DNA of 64,000 nucleotides from Candidatus Accumulibacter cognatus (lineage in GTDB: Bacteria; Pseudomonadota; Gammaproteobacteria; Burkholderiales; Rhodocyclaceae), in NCBI GenBank assembly GCA_013414765.1, contig CP058708.1, forward strand, positions 3,219,553 to 3,283,552. The letters are read 5' to 3'. Shown here one piece after another: positions 25,992 to 34,206 of this stretch. The position numbers and the translations under genes are program-made. Position 1 is the first letter of the stretch, and every line of letters begins with the position of its first letter. The notes below the pieces were generated by a model. It was not told the DNA's origin and did not search any database. It saw only the letters and a program-made list of their open reading frames with translations.

Positions 25992-27896
25992 GTGAAGACT
26001 GCCCGTTGCCCGTCGTGCGGCGCGCCGGTCGCTTTCCGGTCGGCAACCTCGATCTATGTCGTCTGCGAGTTCTGTCGCAGCACCCTGCTGCGCAGCGGCG
26101 AGGATCTGCAGAACCTCGGTCGTATGGCCGAACTGCTCGAAGATCGTTCGCCGGTCCAGATCGGCAGCACCGGCACTTTCCGCAAACACCCGTTCACGGT
26201 CATCGGCCGCATCCAGATGCAATATGAAGCCGGGCTCTGGAACGAGTGGCATGTCCTCTTCGAGGACGGGCGCACGGCATGGCTCGCCGAAGCCGCTGGC
26301 GAGTGGCTGGTCAGCGCGCAGGTCGCAGTCAGCGACCCGCTGCCCGCCTTCGCGGCGCTGGCACCGGAGATGCCGGTGATCCTCGACGGGCGCACCTTCA
26401 CGGTCAGCAATCTCGTCACTGCCCGCTGCATTTCCGGGCAGGGCGAACTGCCGTTCAAGGTCGCTGCCGGCTACGATGTCCAGAGCGCCGACCTGCGCGG
26501 GAACAATCGCTTCCTGACCATCGATTACAGCGAGACGCCACCGTTGGTCTTCGTCGGCCAGGCCATCGCCTTTGCCGAACTCCGGCTCAGCAATCTCAGA
26601 AGTCCGGACGATCACTCGCCCGCCGCGGCGCCGCAGGTCACGGCGCGTGCCTTCAATTGCCCGCACTGTGCGGCGACGCTGAGCATTCATTCGCCGGCCA
26701 TCGAGAGCGTCGCCTGCGAAAGTTGTGGATCGATCATCGGGATCGACAACGAAAACATCAAACTCCTGGCCAGGGCCGCACAGGCATTGCGCGAAGTGCC
26801 CTGGCTGCCGCTCGGCAGCCAGGGCAGGCTGGATGGCATCGACTGGGAAGTGATCGGTTTCATGCGCCGCAGCAGCGGCTCGCAGGGCAGCGATGAGGCG
26901 TGGTCGGAATATCTGTTGTTCAACGGGCAGCAGGGTTTCGCCTGGCTGATCGAATACCAGGGCCACTGGAATCATGCGCGCACGCTTTCCAATCCGCCGT
27001 CGGTCGGTCGTGGGCAGAAGAAGTTCAAGTATCAAGGGAACGAGTTCAGGCTCTACAACCATGGCTCGGCCGAGGTGATCTATGTCGTCGGCGAGTTCTA
27101 CTGGCGGGTTGCCGTCGGCGAGACCTGTGCCATTGACGATTATGTCTGTCCGCCGCGGATGTTGTCGCGCGAGGTGACGGCGAAGGAAGCGAACTGGTCG
27201 CAGGCCGAGTATCGGCCGGCCGATGAGATACGTACCGCTTTCGGCGTCAAGGCGCCGCCGCCCTGCCAGATCGGAGTCTATGCCAACCAGCCGAACCCGC
27301 TGCTGGAAAGGCATCGCCGCGCTTGCCGACTGTTCTGGCAACTGGCGCTGGCAGCGACCGTCGTGCAGCTCGTTTTTGCGCTGTTCTTCGCGTCGCAGTC
27401 GGTACTCAAGCAGCGCATCGTGCTTTCGCCACAGAACGAAGAGGCGACGCTGAGCAGCCAGGAATTCGTCCTCAAGAGTCGCGCACGCGCGCTGCAGGTC
27501 CGCCACAGCACCGATGTAGCCAATAACTGGCTATCGGTGAATACTACCCTGGTCGAGAAGAACAGCGGTGAGGCTTACCTGGGAATGCAGGAAATCAGCT
27601 ATTACCAGGGCGTCGATGACGGCGAGAGCTGGTCCGAGGGTTCGGCGTCCGATGAAATGGTGTTCAGGGCCGTGCCGGCAGGCACCTACTACCTGGTCAT
27701 CGAGTACGAACTCGGGAAGGACAATGTGTCGGCAGTGGTCGACACCCTGGAGGTCATCCGTGACCCGGTGGGCTGGTCGAACTATGTGCTGCTGCTGATC
27801 TTCCTGGTGATCTTCCCCTTGTGGTCGCGCTGGCGGAGGGGAGCTTTCGAGGCACGGCGCTGGAACGAGAGCGACCTGGGTGGCGAGGCAGACTGA
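25992..27896 (+). CDS. DUF4178 domain protein with two zinc ribbons and two membrane segments
   Basis: A 634-residue protein starting at GTG 25992. Two similar modules each start with a zinc ribbon (CPSCG..CEFC near residue 5-30 and CPHC..CESC near 223-246) followed by a DUF4178 beta domain (IGSTGTFRKHPFTVIGRIQ; LGSQGRLDGIDWEVIGFM), so the region looks internally duplicated. Hydrophobic segments lie at about 443-463 and 598-615, with a globular region between them that would face the periplasm. Function is unknown. It continues the DUF350-SPFH operon. Confidence 0.85.
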   Translation: MKTARCPSCGAPVAFRSATSIYVVCEFCRSTLLRSGEDLQNLGRMAELLEDRSPVQIGSTGTFRKHPFTVIGRIQMQYEAGLWNEWHVLFEDGRTAWLAEAAGEWLVSAQVAVSDPLPAFAALAPEMPVILDGRTFTVSNLVTARCISGQGELPFKVAAGYDVQSADLRGNNRFLTIDYSETPPLVFVGQAIAFAELRLSNLRSPDDHSPAAAPQVTARAFNCPHCAATLSIHSPAIESVACESCGSIIGIDNENIKLLARAAQALREVPWLPLGSQGRLDGIDWEVIGFMRRSSGSQGSDEAWSEYLLFNGQQGFAWLIEYQGHWNHARTLSNPPSVGRGQKKFKYQGNEFRLYNHGSAEVIYVVGEFYWRVAVGETCAIDDYVCPPRMLSREVTAKEANWSQAEYRPADEIRTAFGVKAPPPCQIGVYANQPNPLLERHRRACRLFWQLALAATVVQLVFALFFASQSVLKQRIVLSPQNEEATLSSQEFVLKSRARALQVRHSTDVANNWLSVNTTLVEKNSGEAYLGMQEISYYQGVDDGESWSEGSASDEMVFRAVPAGTYYLVIEYELGKDNVSAVVDTLEVIRDPVGWSNYVLLLIFLVIFPLWSRWRRGAFEARRWNESDLGGEAD

Positions 27897-27908
27897 GGTG
27901 CGATTGCC

Positions 27909-28052
27909 ATGATCAGGACCAACTGGATCGCCGGCCTGCTGGCATTGCTTTTTTTCTCGTATGCCCAGTATCAGGGCTGGAGTCTCTTTGCCCAGGACGC
28001 CGCCACTCAGACCGCACGCGTCGCCGGCGGCGGACGCGGCTATCACAAATAA
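27909..28052 (+). CDS. 47-residue single-pass microprotein of the SPFH/DUF4178 cluster
   Basis: ATG 27909 opens a 47-codon frame ending TAA 28052: a positive N-terminus (MIRTNW), one hydrophobic helix (IAGLLALLFFSYAQYQGWSL), then a polar tail that ends GGGRGYHK. It starts 12 bp after the DUF4178 stop with GAGGTG upstream, the spacing expected of the last gene in the operon. I do not recognise a family. The hydrophobic profile and operon position support a real membrane microprotein, but no homology can be shown here. Confidence 0.6.
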   Translation: MIRTNWIAGLLALLFFSYAQYQGWSLFAQDAATQTARVAGGGRGYHK

Positions 28053-28073
28053 GGACAAGCGCTTGGCGAAGGT

Positions 28074-29153
28074 TCAGTTGAAATCCTGGATACGCACTTC
28101 TTCGCGAGGCGGCGCTCCGCGCTCGACCTTCACGCGTAGAACGTCGATCGTCCGGCCATCCTGGGTGGCAACGATGAAACGCCAGTCGCCAGGCGGAGGA
28201 TTAAGTACCCATGAGTAGCCTCGAAAGCCGCGATCGCGGCCGCCAGTGCTCTGGAAAGGCCGGCGGTAGACCAGCCGCCAGCCCGTGGCGGCATGGGTTT
28301 CCCAACGGTGTTCGAGGGACGCGGTCACCCCGAGTGGCGCGAATACCGCCGATACGCCGTACAGACGGCCGCCTTCCGGCACATGAACGGTGCTCGCCTG
28401 ATCGCGCCACCATTGCCACCACGCCGCCCGCTCGATTTGCAGCGTGTAATTACCGTCCGCCTGCACGAACTCCTGTCCGACTGCCATCTGCCGCTTGACC
28501 AGCGGCACCGGCGCGATCATGTCGAAGCTGAAGGCCAGCGTCAACAGCCCGGCCAGGCTCCAGGCCGGGCCGCTGCGCCCCGGTCGTCCCGGCGCCAGCC
28601 AGCGCAGGAGCAGCGTCAGGATCAGGCCGGCGGCCGTCGATGCGTAGAACCAGAGGGGATTCAGGCTGCCCAGGGCATGCGGCAGCGCGAAATTGAAGAG
28701 CAGGATCGCATTCAGCGCAAACAAGGCCCAGGTCAGCGTGAAGCGCTGCCCATAGTGGTCGCCGGCAAATTCGTTGCCGATCAGAAGGGCACCGAGAAAG
28801 GCTGCGGTAAGCCAGGTGCCGAGATGTCCGGAACTCTTGAAGTAGAGAATGAAAAGTGCCGAGAAAATCCCCCCGAAAAAGAACTGCAGCAGGAGATAAG
28901 GTGCCTGCCAGACGAGCGAGCGGCAGCGGCTGCGTAGCGACTGATCGGTCACCGGCGCCGCGACCCCGCGCGCGCCCCGGCGCGCCAGCCAGAGTGTCAG
29001 CAGTGCGGCACCGAGCAGGAAAGCTCCCAGGCGCCAGAAATCGACGACCCGGATGCGCTGGCCGATGGTGAGCGCATCCCAGACGAAACCGCCGAGAAAG
29101 GCGGCCACCGGATAGAGTTGCCGCAGAAGAGTCCAGAGCTGGATTGAATTCAT
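28074..29153 (-). CDS. DUF2914 domain membrane protein
   Basis: A 359-residue protein with about seven hydrophobic segments in the first 230 residues and a soluble C-terminal DUF2914 domain (about 265-355: LEHRWETHAATGWRLVYRRP, FRGYSWVLNPPPGDWRFIV). The domain is expected on the periplasmic side; its role is unknown. It converges on the SPFH cluster with 21 bp between stops, so it may or may not share function. A 123-bp copy of its first 41 codons occurs at 44497-44619. Confidence 0.85.
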   Translation of the reverse strand: MNSIQLWTLLRQLYPVAAFLGGFVWDALTIGQRIRVVDFWRLGAFLLGAALLTLWLARRGARGVAAPVTDQSLRSRCRSLVWQAPYLLLQFFFGGIFSALFILYFKSSGHLGTWLTAAFLGALLIGNEFAGDHYGQRFTLTWALFALNAILLFNFALPHALGSLNPLWFYASTAAGLILTLLLRWLAPGRPGRSGPAWSLAGLLTLAFSFDMIAPVPLVKRQMAVGQEFVQADGNYTLQIERAAWWQWWRDQASTVHVPEGGRLYGVSAVFAPLGVTASLEHRWETHAATGWRLVYRRPFQSTGGRDRGFRGYSWVLNPPPGDWRFIVATQDGRTIDVLRVKVERGAPPREEVRIQDFN

Positions 29154-29849
29154 GAAAGAATAGGAAATTCAATGACCTTGCTAGAAGTATCGCCGCGTCT
29201 TGCGTACCATGTCAAACGAGAATTGGTCCTGGAAACCTCTCTCGCCTAAGCAGAACCAACGGCAGAACCAACACCAGCAGGCGCAAGGCCGGCCGAATTC
29301 AGCCAGTCTGTAGCCTGCTGGCAGACGAGTCGTCCCGCGACAAACCGCAAACCGTTGTCTTTTCTGCGCCGACCAGGCAATGCGCTGGTCGAACTCGTAG
29401 TCCGGTGCCGGTTGGGCTTGCGGATCAATTTCACGCTCGGCTTGTCCGGCCACCGGAAACTTCCACCACGGCGGGCCGCGTGTGGGTGCCAAGGTCAGGG
29501 GCGAGGTCGGCTCGCCCAGGTGGCCGAGACTCTCGCGGATCACCGGGCCTTCGGTGATGAAGGCGATGATCCGCATCACGCCGCCGCATTGGACGACGAG
29601 CGGCAGCACCTTGTAGATGCGCGCCAGCAAGAGCGCCCGGACGTAGCGCGCGACCTTGCGATGGGGCGGGTTTGTCGGCGACGTCCGCGGGCCCGTTCGA
29701 GAAGCTCGGGGCGATCTGCCGTCAGAGTTCTAGCGAGGCTCCGCCTCAGACCGACAAGTGGTATTTGCGAGTTGTCGGACGATAGGTATGAAGTGGCCCC
29801 GGTCGAGCCGGCTGGGATAAGCCCAGACAAATCGGAGGTCGAAGCCTCA
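29154..29849. other. Island left edge: spacer and IS91-like debris
   Basis: No intact gene is seen. The minus strand from about 29680 to 29240 encodes an IS91-type transposase tail (separate entry). From 29680 to 29849 there is a GC-rich spacer with a short inverted repeat, CCGACAA / TTGTCGG at about 29752-29779, immediately before the start of the frameshifted unknown gene. Long frames on the plus strand here are antisense to the transposase tail. Confidence 0.5.
29240..29680 (-). pseudogene. IS91-family transposase, C-terminal remnant (copy 1)
   Basis: The minus frame reads KVARYVRALLLARIYKVLPL, then GVMRIIAFITEGPVIRESLG and HLGEPTSPLTLAPTRGPPWW, ending DPQAQPAPDYEFDQRIAW. These blocks are the characteristic C-terminal end of IS91-like transposases. 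The zinc-finger cysteine pair normally written CPxC is only QCGG here and the catalytic N-terminal region is absent, so this is debris. A more diverged copy of the same tail lies at 41373-41590 in the same orientation. Confidence 0.65.
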
Positions 29850-31486
29850 ATGGGTCAGAAGACCCGTGGACGACCGGAGCCGAAGTTGAAACTACCACAA
29901 AGTGTTGGCGAAGTCCTGCAGGAGCATGTGGTGCTTGAGAGCGAGAGCATCGACCGGATGTACCTGAACGTCTACGTTCCACAATTGCAGCGGATCGGCG
30001 GCGTGGTGTGGTATCTGCGGGGGCATTTGGGGCAGCGCTTTGCCTCGACGGTCGGTGTAGCGCCAAAGACCGAGCAGTTCGTGGCGGCGATCGAGAAGTT
30101 TGCAAAACGCCACGGTGTCGATGTCGTGAGTTTCAAGAAAGATCAGCGCAAAGACGACGTCACACGGGAATATCTGGTGAAGTTCGAGGCCAAGGAAGGC
30201 GTGGTGTACATCGGACGGGCGCAAGAGAAGGCGCGAGTGGTGCGCACCGAGAGGCGGCGCAACGCGATCACGGGAGCCACCTACCCGTGGGTGGTAGATG
30301 GCAGCGCGTTCGTCAATTACTACTACTTTTACTGTGTGGACGAGGACTTTAGTCCGTTCTTCCTGAAGTTCTGCTCGTACTTTCCGTACAACGCCAAGCG
30401 ATGCCTCAACGGGAACGAGTACGCCAAGTGCCAATTGCGCAAACAGGACATCGCCTTCCAGGCGCTGGACAATGGCATCTTATCGTGCGCGGACCCCAAA
30501 GCGCTCCAACGCATCTGCGATGAACTGGACGCCACGAAGATCGACGGCGCTGCTGCGCAAATGGCTGGACCGTTTGCCGCATCCGTTCGACGACAAAGAT
30601 CGCGCCGCCGGCTATCGCTACGAACTGTCGATCCTGCAAGCCGAGTTTGCCTTGACCCAAGTCCTTGATCATCCGGTGACCGGCCGGGTGTTCTTCGAGC
30701 AGGTCATTCGTGAAAATCTCGATATTGGCCGTCCGGATCAAGTGCAACTGATCTTCAATCGCCGTGTCACCCGGCGGACGCCCGGGAGGTTTCGTACCCG
30801 AGTGTTCACCGAAGGGGTCACCCCTGGACTACAAGCGTTCACGGATCAAACAGTATCACAAGGAAAGTCAGGCCTTGCGCACTGAAACCACTATCAACGA
30901 CACCCGCGACTTCGGCATTGGTCGCCTCCTGCATAACCTGCCCGCACTACGTCGCATGGGCTTCGCCGCCAACCGGAGGTTGTTGGAAGTGGAGCGGGTC
31001 AGCCATGATTGCGCATTGGGCGAGGAGGCTTTTCAGGACCTGCAACATCCTCGCCAGAGAGCTGGCCAGCGTGTGCCGGCACTGCGTTTCGCCGATCCAC
31101 AGGTGCAAGCTCTCCTTCATGCCCTGTTGATGTTCGTCTTTCTCCCCCAGGGGTTCACGAACAAGGAACTCCGCCAGGTATTCGCTGTGCTTCTCGGGAA
31201 ACATTCCGGTGAGATCATGCCCGGTCGCATGAGCTATGAGCTTTGCCGCTTGCGCGTGCACGGCTTGATCGAGAGGATACCGAAATCGCATCGCTATCGC
31301 CTCACCTCACTCGGGCTGCGAACGGCCATGTTCTACACCCGCGTATACTCGCGCGTACTGCGTCCAGGTCTCGCCATCCTCCCTACACACGACGAGAAGG
31401 CATCAGCAGCCCCTCTGCATCGCACTTTCCAGGCCGCCGAGAAAGCCGTCCATTCATGGTGTGACAACGCCAAAATTGCCGCATAA
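29850..31486 (+). pseudogene. Unrecognised ~545-codon gene broken by two frameshifts
   Basis: The product can be read across three frames. Frame 1 from ATG 29850 (MGQKTRGRPEPKLKLPQSVG, IDRMYLNVYVPQLQ, FVNYYYFYCVDEDFSPFF, FQALDNGILSCADP) ends near 30545. It resumes in the next frame (RKWLDRLPHPFDDKDRAAGY, GRPDQVQLIFNRRV, TPGRFRTRVFTEGVTP) to about 30830. A third frame completes it (DYKRSRIKQYHKESQALRTE, NRRLLEVERVSHDCALGEE, a winged-helix-like LRRLR/HGLIERIPKSHRYRL segment) to TAA 31486. I recall this as a widespread hypothetical family but cannot name it; it is not a known DDE transposase. Located among IS debris, it could belong to a mobile element. Confidence 0.65.
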
Positions 31487-31923
31487 CACAATTTGACTCA
31501 ACCGCTTCAAGATCTCTCACCCAAGGGATCTAGCATGACCGCGACAACTCCCGCCAAGGACTGCCTTGCAAAGCCCACGGCCGACTCGACGTCGACATTC
31601 CAGCCCCTCCCATCCCGTTTCCGGCCCCCGGGCGCGCGGTCGAAAAAATTTTCCGCGAATCAGGGCCGGGAATGGGACAACGGGGTTTTCTACAGCCTCG
31701 ATAGGCGATAAGTGAGCGAGTAGGCAACGCCGTGGATCGGCCGCGCGGTAGATGTATTCACAACATCTCAGAGGGTGTACCCAAAATAATCCGTCTATGG
31801 GTATGCTTCGTTTGTTGAATGCGTGCGGAGGACGGATGAAGATCGACAAGCGCCGCCTGGTCGGCCGGTGCAATCGTCAGCCTAGCGGTTTCGCCATCGA
31901 GGTAGGCGGCCTTTCTCCTATCT
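31487..31923. other. Non-coding spacer with 65-bp direct repeat
   Basis: No convincing gene. It contains the left copy of the 65-bp repeat (31536-31600) and otherwise GC-rich sequence with AT-rich patches near 31640 and 31760-31815. The response-regulator gene ends at 31924 on the minus strand. Short plus and minus frames here have no recognisable content. Confidence 0.4.
31536..31600 (+). repeat. 65-bp direct repeat, left copy
   Basis: Begins TGACCGCGACAACTCCCGCC and ends CGACTCGACGTCGACATTC. It aligns without gaps to 42433-42497 with 7 differences by eye. Preceded by an A, the frame would read MTATTPAKDCLAKPTADS, and the right copy gives VTAITPAKDRLAALAADS, so it may be a conserved gene start. 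The two copies have the same orientation and bracket the signalling module. Confidence 0.75.
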
Positions 31924-34206
31924 TCAGACTGGCTTCTGTCCCCCTGCTGCTCCGCCACGACGAGGCAGCGGCGAGTTGCGTCCGTGACGATTGATCCAGT
32001 CGGCGAGCGCGATCGGGTCGACCGCCTGCGAGTAAAGAAATCCTTGTCCCTCGTGGCAGCCCCAACTGCGTAGCACCGCCGCCTGGATCTCGCTTTCGAT
32101 GCCTTCGCCGATGATCTGCAAGCCCAGCATCTTGCCAAGCTGTACGATCAATTGCGCGATGATCTCGCCGCGGCCGCCGCTACCGATGTCGCGGACAAAG
32201 GCACGATCAACCTTAAGTCGGTCGATCGGAAGGCGCTGCAGGTAGTTTAGCGATGAAAACCCGGTTCCAAAATCGTCGACGGCAACTGATATTCCCAATT
32301 GCCGTAGCGCGCTAAGCGTCTCGATGACGCTTTCAACTTCGTTCATGACCATACTTTCAGTGATCTCGATTTCGACGCTCGATCCCGAAATTCCGGCGGT
32401 CGCGAGCGCGTCGGCAACGAAGGGGAGGAAATGGCGGCTTCTGAACTGGGCGATCGAGACGTTGATCGCCATGCGGATATCTCCGAGCCCTTCATCCCGC
32501 CACTTGGCGACTTGGCGGCACGATTCGGTGATGATGAACTCCCCGAGATCGATGATGAGGCCGGTATTTTCTGCGACCTGGATAAACTGGTCCGGTGGGA
32601 CGAATTCGCCGTCATTGCGTCTCCATCGCACCAGCGCCTCGGTGCCGACCAAGCGTCCCGTGGCAAGCTCGATCTGCGGTTGGTAGAAGACGGCAAGCCC
32701 TCGCTTCTGGAGGACTTGCCGCAGATCGCGGTGAATCTCGATGCGCGCGCGGATGATGTCTTCCATCTCGCGGGTGTAGTATTCGTGGTGGCCGCGATTG
32801 GCGATCTTGGCTCGCTTAAGCGCGATCGACGCGGCCTTCAGCGCGTCGGGGCCGCAGGTTGCGGATTCGGAGAGCGTCGCCAGACCCATCGTCACCGACA
32901 CCGGGAGTTCGAAGTCGGGCATCGCGAAAGGCTTTTCGAACAGTCGACCGATCATCGCTGGATTGACTTTGGCCGGAGGTCCGAAAATGGCGAAGTTGTC
33001 GCTCGCGACCCGCGCCACAAGGCAGTCGTCGTCGAGCCCCGCGCGTAGCCGTAGGCCAACCGCATGCAGCACTCGGTCACCGTTGGCATGACCGATCGCA
33101 TCGTTGAGATCGGAGAAATGATCGATGTCGACGATCGCCACAGTGAAATCAAGATGCCCACTGGCGATATGCTCGTCGAGTCGCGTCAGGAAACAACTGC
33201 GGTTGGGCAATCCACTTAGCCGGTCGAAGTAGGCGAGATTGCGCAATTCTTCGAGCAGCTTGACGTTGCGCAAGCCGCCGACGATATTCGTGCAGAACAC
33301 CGAAAGGAGTTGGCGGTCGGCATCGGGGAGCACGGTCGGTGTGTCGAGGAAGACGGCTCCGTCGCGATCCGGCGCAGGTCGAATGTAGAGCGCCGTCCAA
33401 CCGTTTCCGAAGGTGTGATCCCGACGGGCGACACACTCGACCAGCGCGTCGATGGCGCGCTTTTCCGGAACTTGATTGAGTGCCGAACCGACGAAGCCGC
33501 GATAGCGTCCGGTGGCGCCGATCAGCCTCAGCGATACCGATTTTTCGCTGGACTTCTCGTCAGTGCCGCATTTTTCGACGCAAAGGATGCCTTCCGGTTC
33601 GATATGGAGCAGGTTGCCGATCTGCAGGATGACTCCCTCTGCGAACAGGTCAATCGCCGGTTTCTCGTAAAGTCCGGGCGAGGCATCGATGATCTTCTGC
33701 AGGCCGTGGCGCTGTCGCGACAGCGACAGGATCTGCACGTAGGCCCGTACGGCGGCCATCACCGAGGTGAGCAATCGCGTGTGGGTCAGTTCCGACTTGG
33801 TGCGATAGTCGTTGATGTCGAAAAGCCGGATTGCTTCCGTTTCCGGTGCGTACCCGGGCTGCCCGGTGCGCAGAATGATGCGCGGCTCGAGCAGACCGAT
33901 CTCGGTGCGGATGATCCGCACGAGGTCGAGGCCGGTGTCTACTCGTTCCATTACAACATCAAGAAGAATCACCGCAATATCACGTTCGGTTACCAAGACC
34001 TGCCGAGCCTCGGTAGCGGAATAGGCATGCAGAAACGCAAGGCCGCGGCCAAGCATGACCTCGTCCTTGAGCGCAAAAACGGTTCCTTCATGAACCTCGG
34101 GATCGTCATCGACAATCAGGATCCTCCAGGCATCGCCACGCAGCGGCGCCTCGTCGGGCCCGTCTTCCTCAATTAACATTAAGTCCGAATCATCGGGGGG
34201 CATCAT
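31924..34206 (-). CDS. Response regulator with REC, DUF3369-like, degenerate GGDEF and EAL domains
   Basis: A 760-residue protein. REC (about 27-150: RILIVDDDPEVHEGT, phospho-Asp in VILLDVVMERVDTG) is followed by a DUF3369/GAF-like segment (about 160-310), a GGDEF domain whose signature is RVASDNFAIFG instead of GGDEF, and an EAL domain (about 490-740). The EAL domain keeps GTEALVRW, INVSIAQF, EITESM, VDDFGTGFSSL, LKVDRAFV and EGIES, so c-di-GMP phosphodiesterase activity is likely and cyclase activity is not. Its start overlaps the kinase stop by 4 bp (ATGA), so the two form a two-component pair. Confidence 0.92.
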   Translation of the reverse strand: MMPPDDSDLMLIEEDGPDEAPLRGDAWRILIVDDDPEVHEGTVFALKDEVMLGRGLAFLHAYSATEARQVLVTERDIAVILLDVVMERVDTGLDLVRIIRTEIGLLEPRIILRTGQPGYAPETEAIRLFDINDYRTKSELTHTRLLTSVMAAVRAYVQILSLSRQRHGLQKIIDASPGLYEKPAIDLFAEGVILQIGNLLHIEPEGILCVEKCGTDEKSSEKSVSLRLIGATGRYRGFVGSALNQVPEKRAIDALVECVARRDHTFGNGWTALYIRPAPDRDGAVFLDTPTVLPDADRQLLSVFCTNIVGGLRNVKLLEELRNLAYFDRLSGLPNRSCFLTRLDEHIASGHLDFTVAIVDIDHFSDLNDAIGHANGDRVLHAVGLRLRAGLDDDCLVARVASDNFAIFGPPAKVNPAMIGRLFEKPFAMPDFELPVSVTMGLATLSESATCGPDALKAASIALKRAKIANRGHHEYYTREMEDIIRARIEIHRDLRQVLQKRGLAVFYQPQIELATGRLVGTEALVRWRRNDGEFVPPDQFIQVAENTGLIIDLGEFIITESCRQVAKWRDEGLGDIRMAINVSIAQFRSRHFLPFVADALATAGISGSSVEIEITESMVMNEVESVIETLSALRQLGISVAVDDFGTGFSSLNYLQRLPIDRLKVDRAFVRDIGSGGRGEIIAQLIVQLGKMLGLQIIGEGIESEIQAAVLRSWGCHEGQGFLYSQAVDPIALADWINRHGRNSPLPRRGGAAGGQKPV

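Noticed and set aside
25809-27506. 565-codon minus-strand open frame
   Set aside because: It is exactly antisense to the DUF4178 gene, has no recognisable domain and a composition typical of a shadow frame in GC-rich DNA.
29850-31486. Programmed frameshifting as an explanation for the split unknown gene
   Set aside because: Two shifts in different places and no slippery heptamer with a following structure that I could see; decay is simpler.
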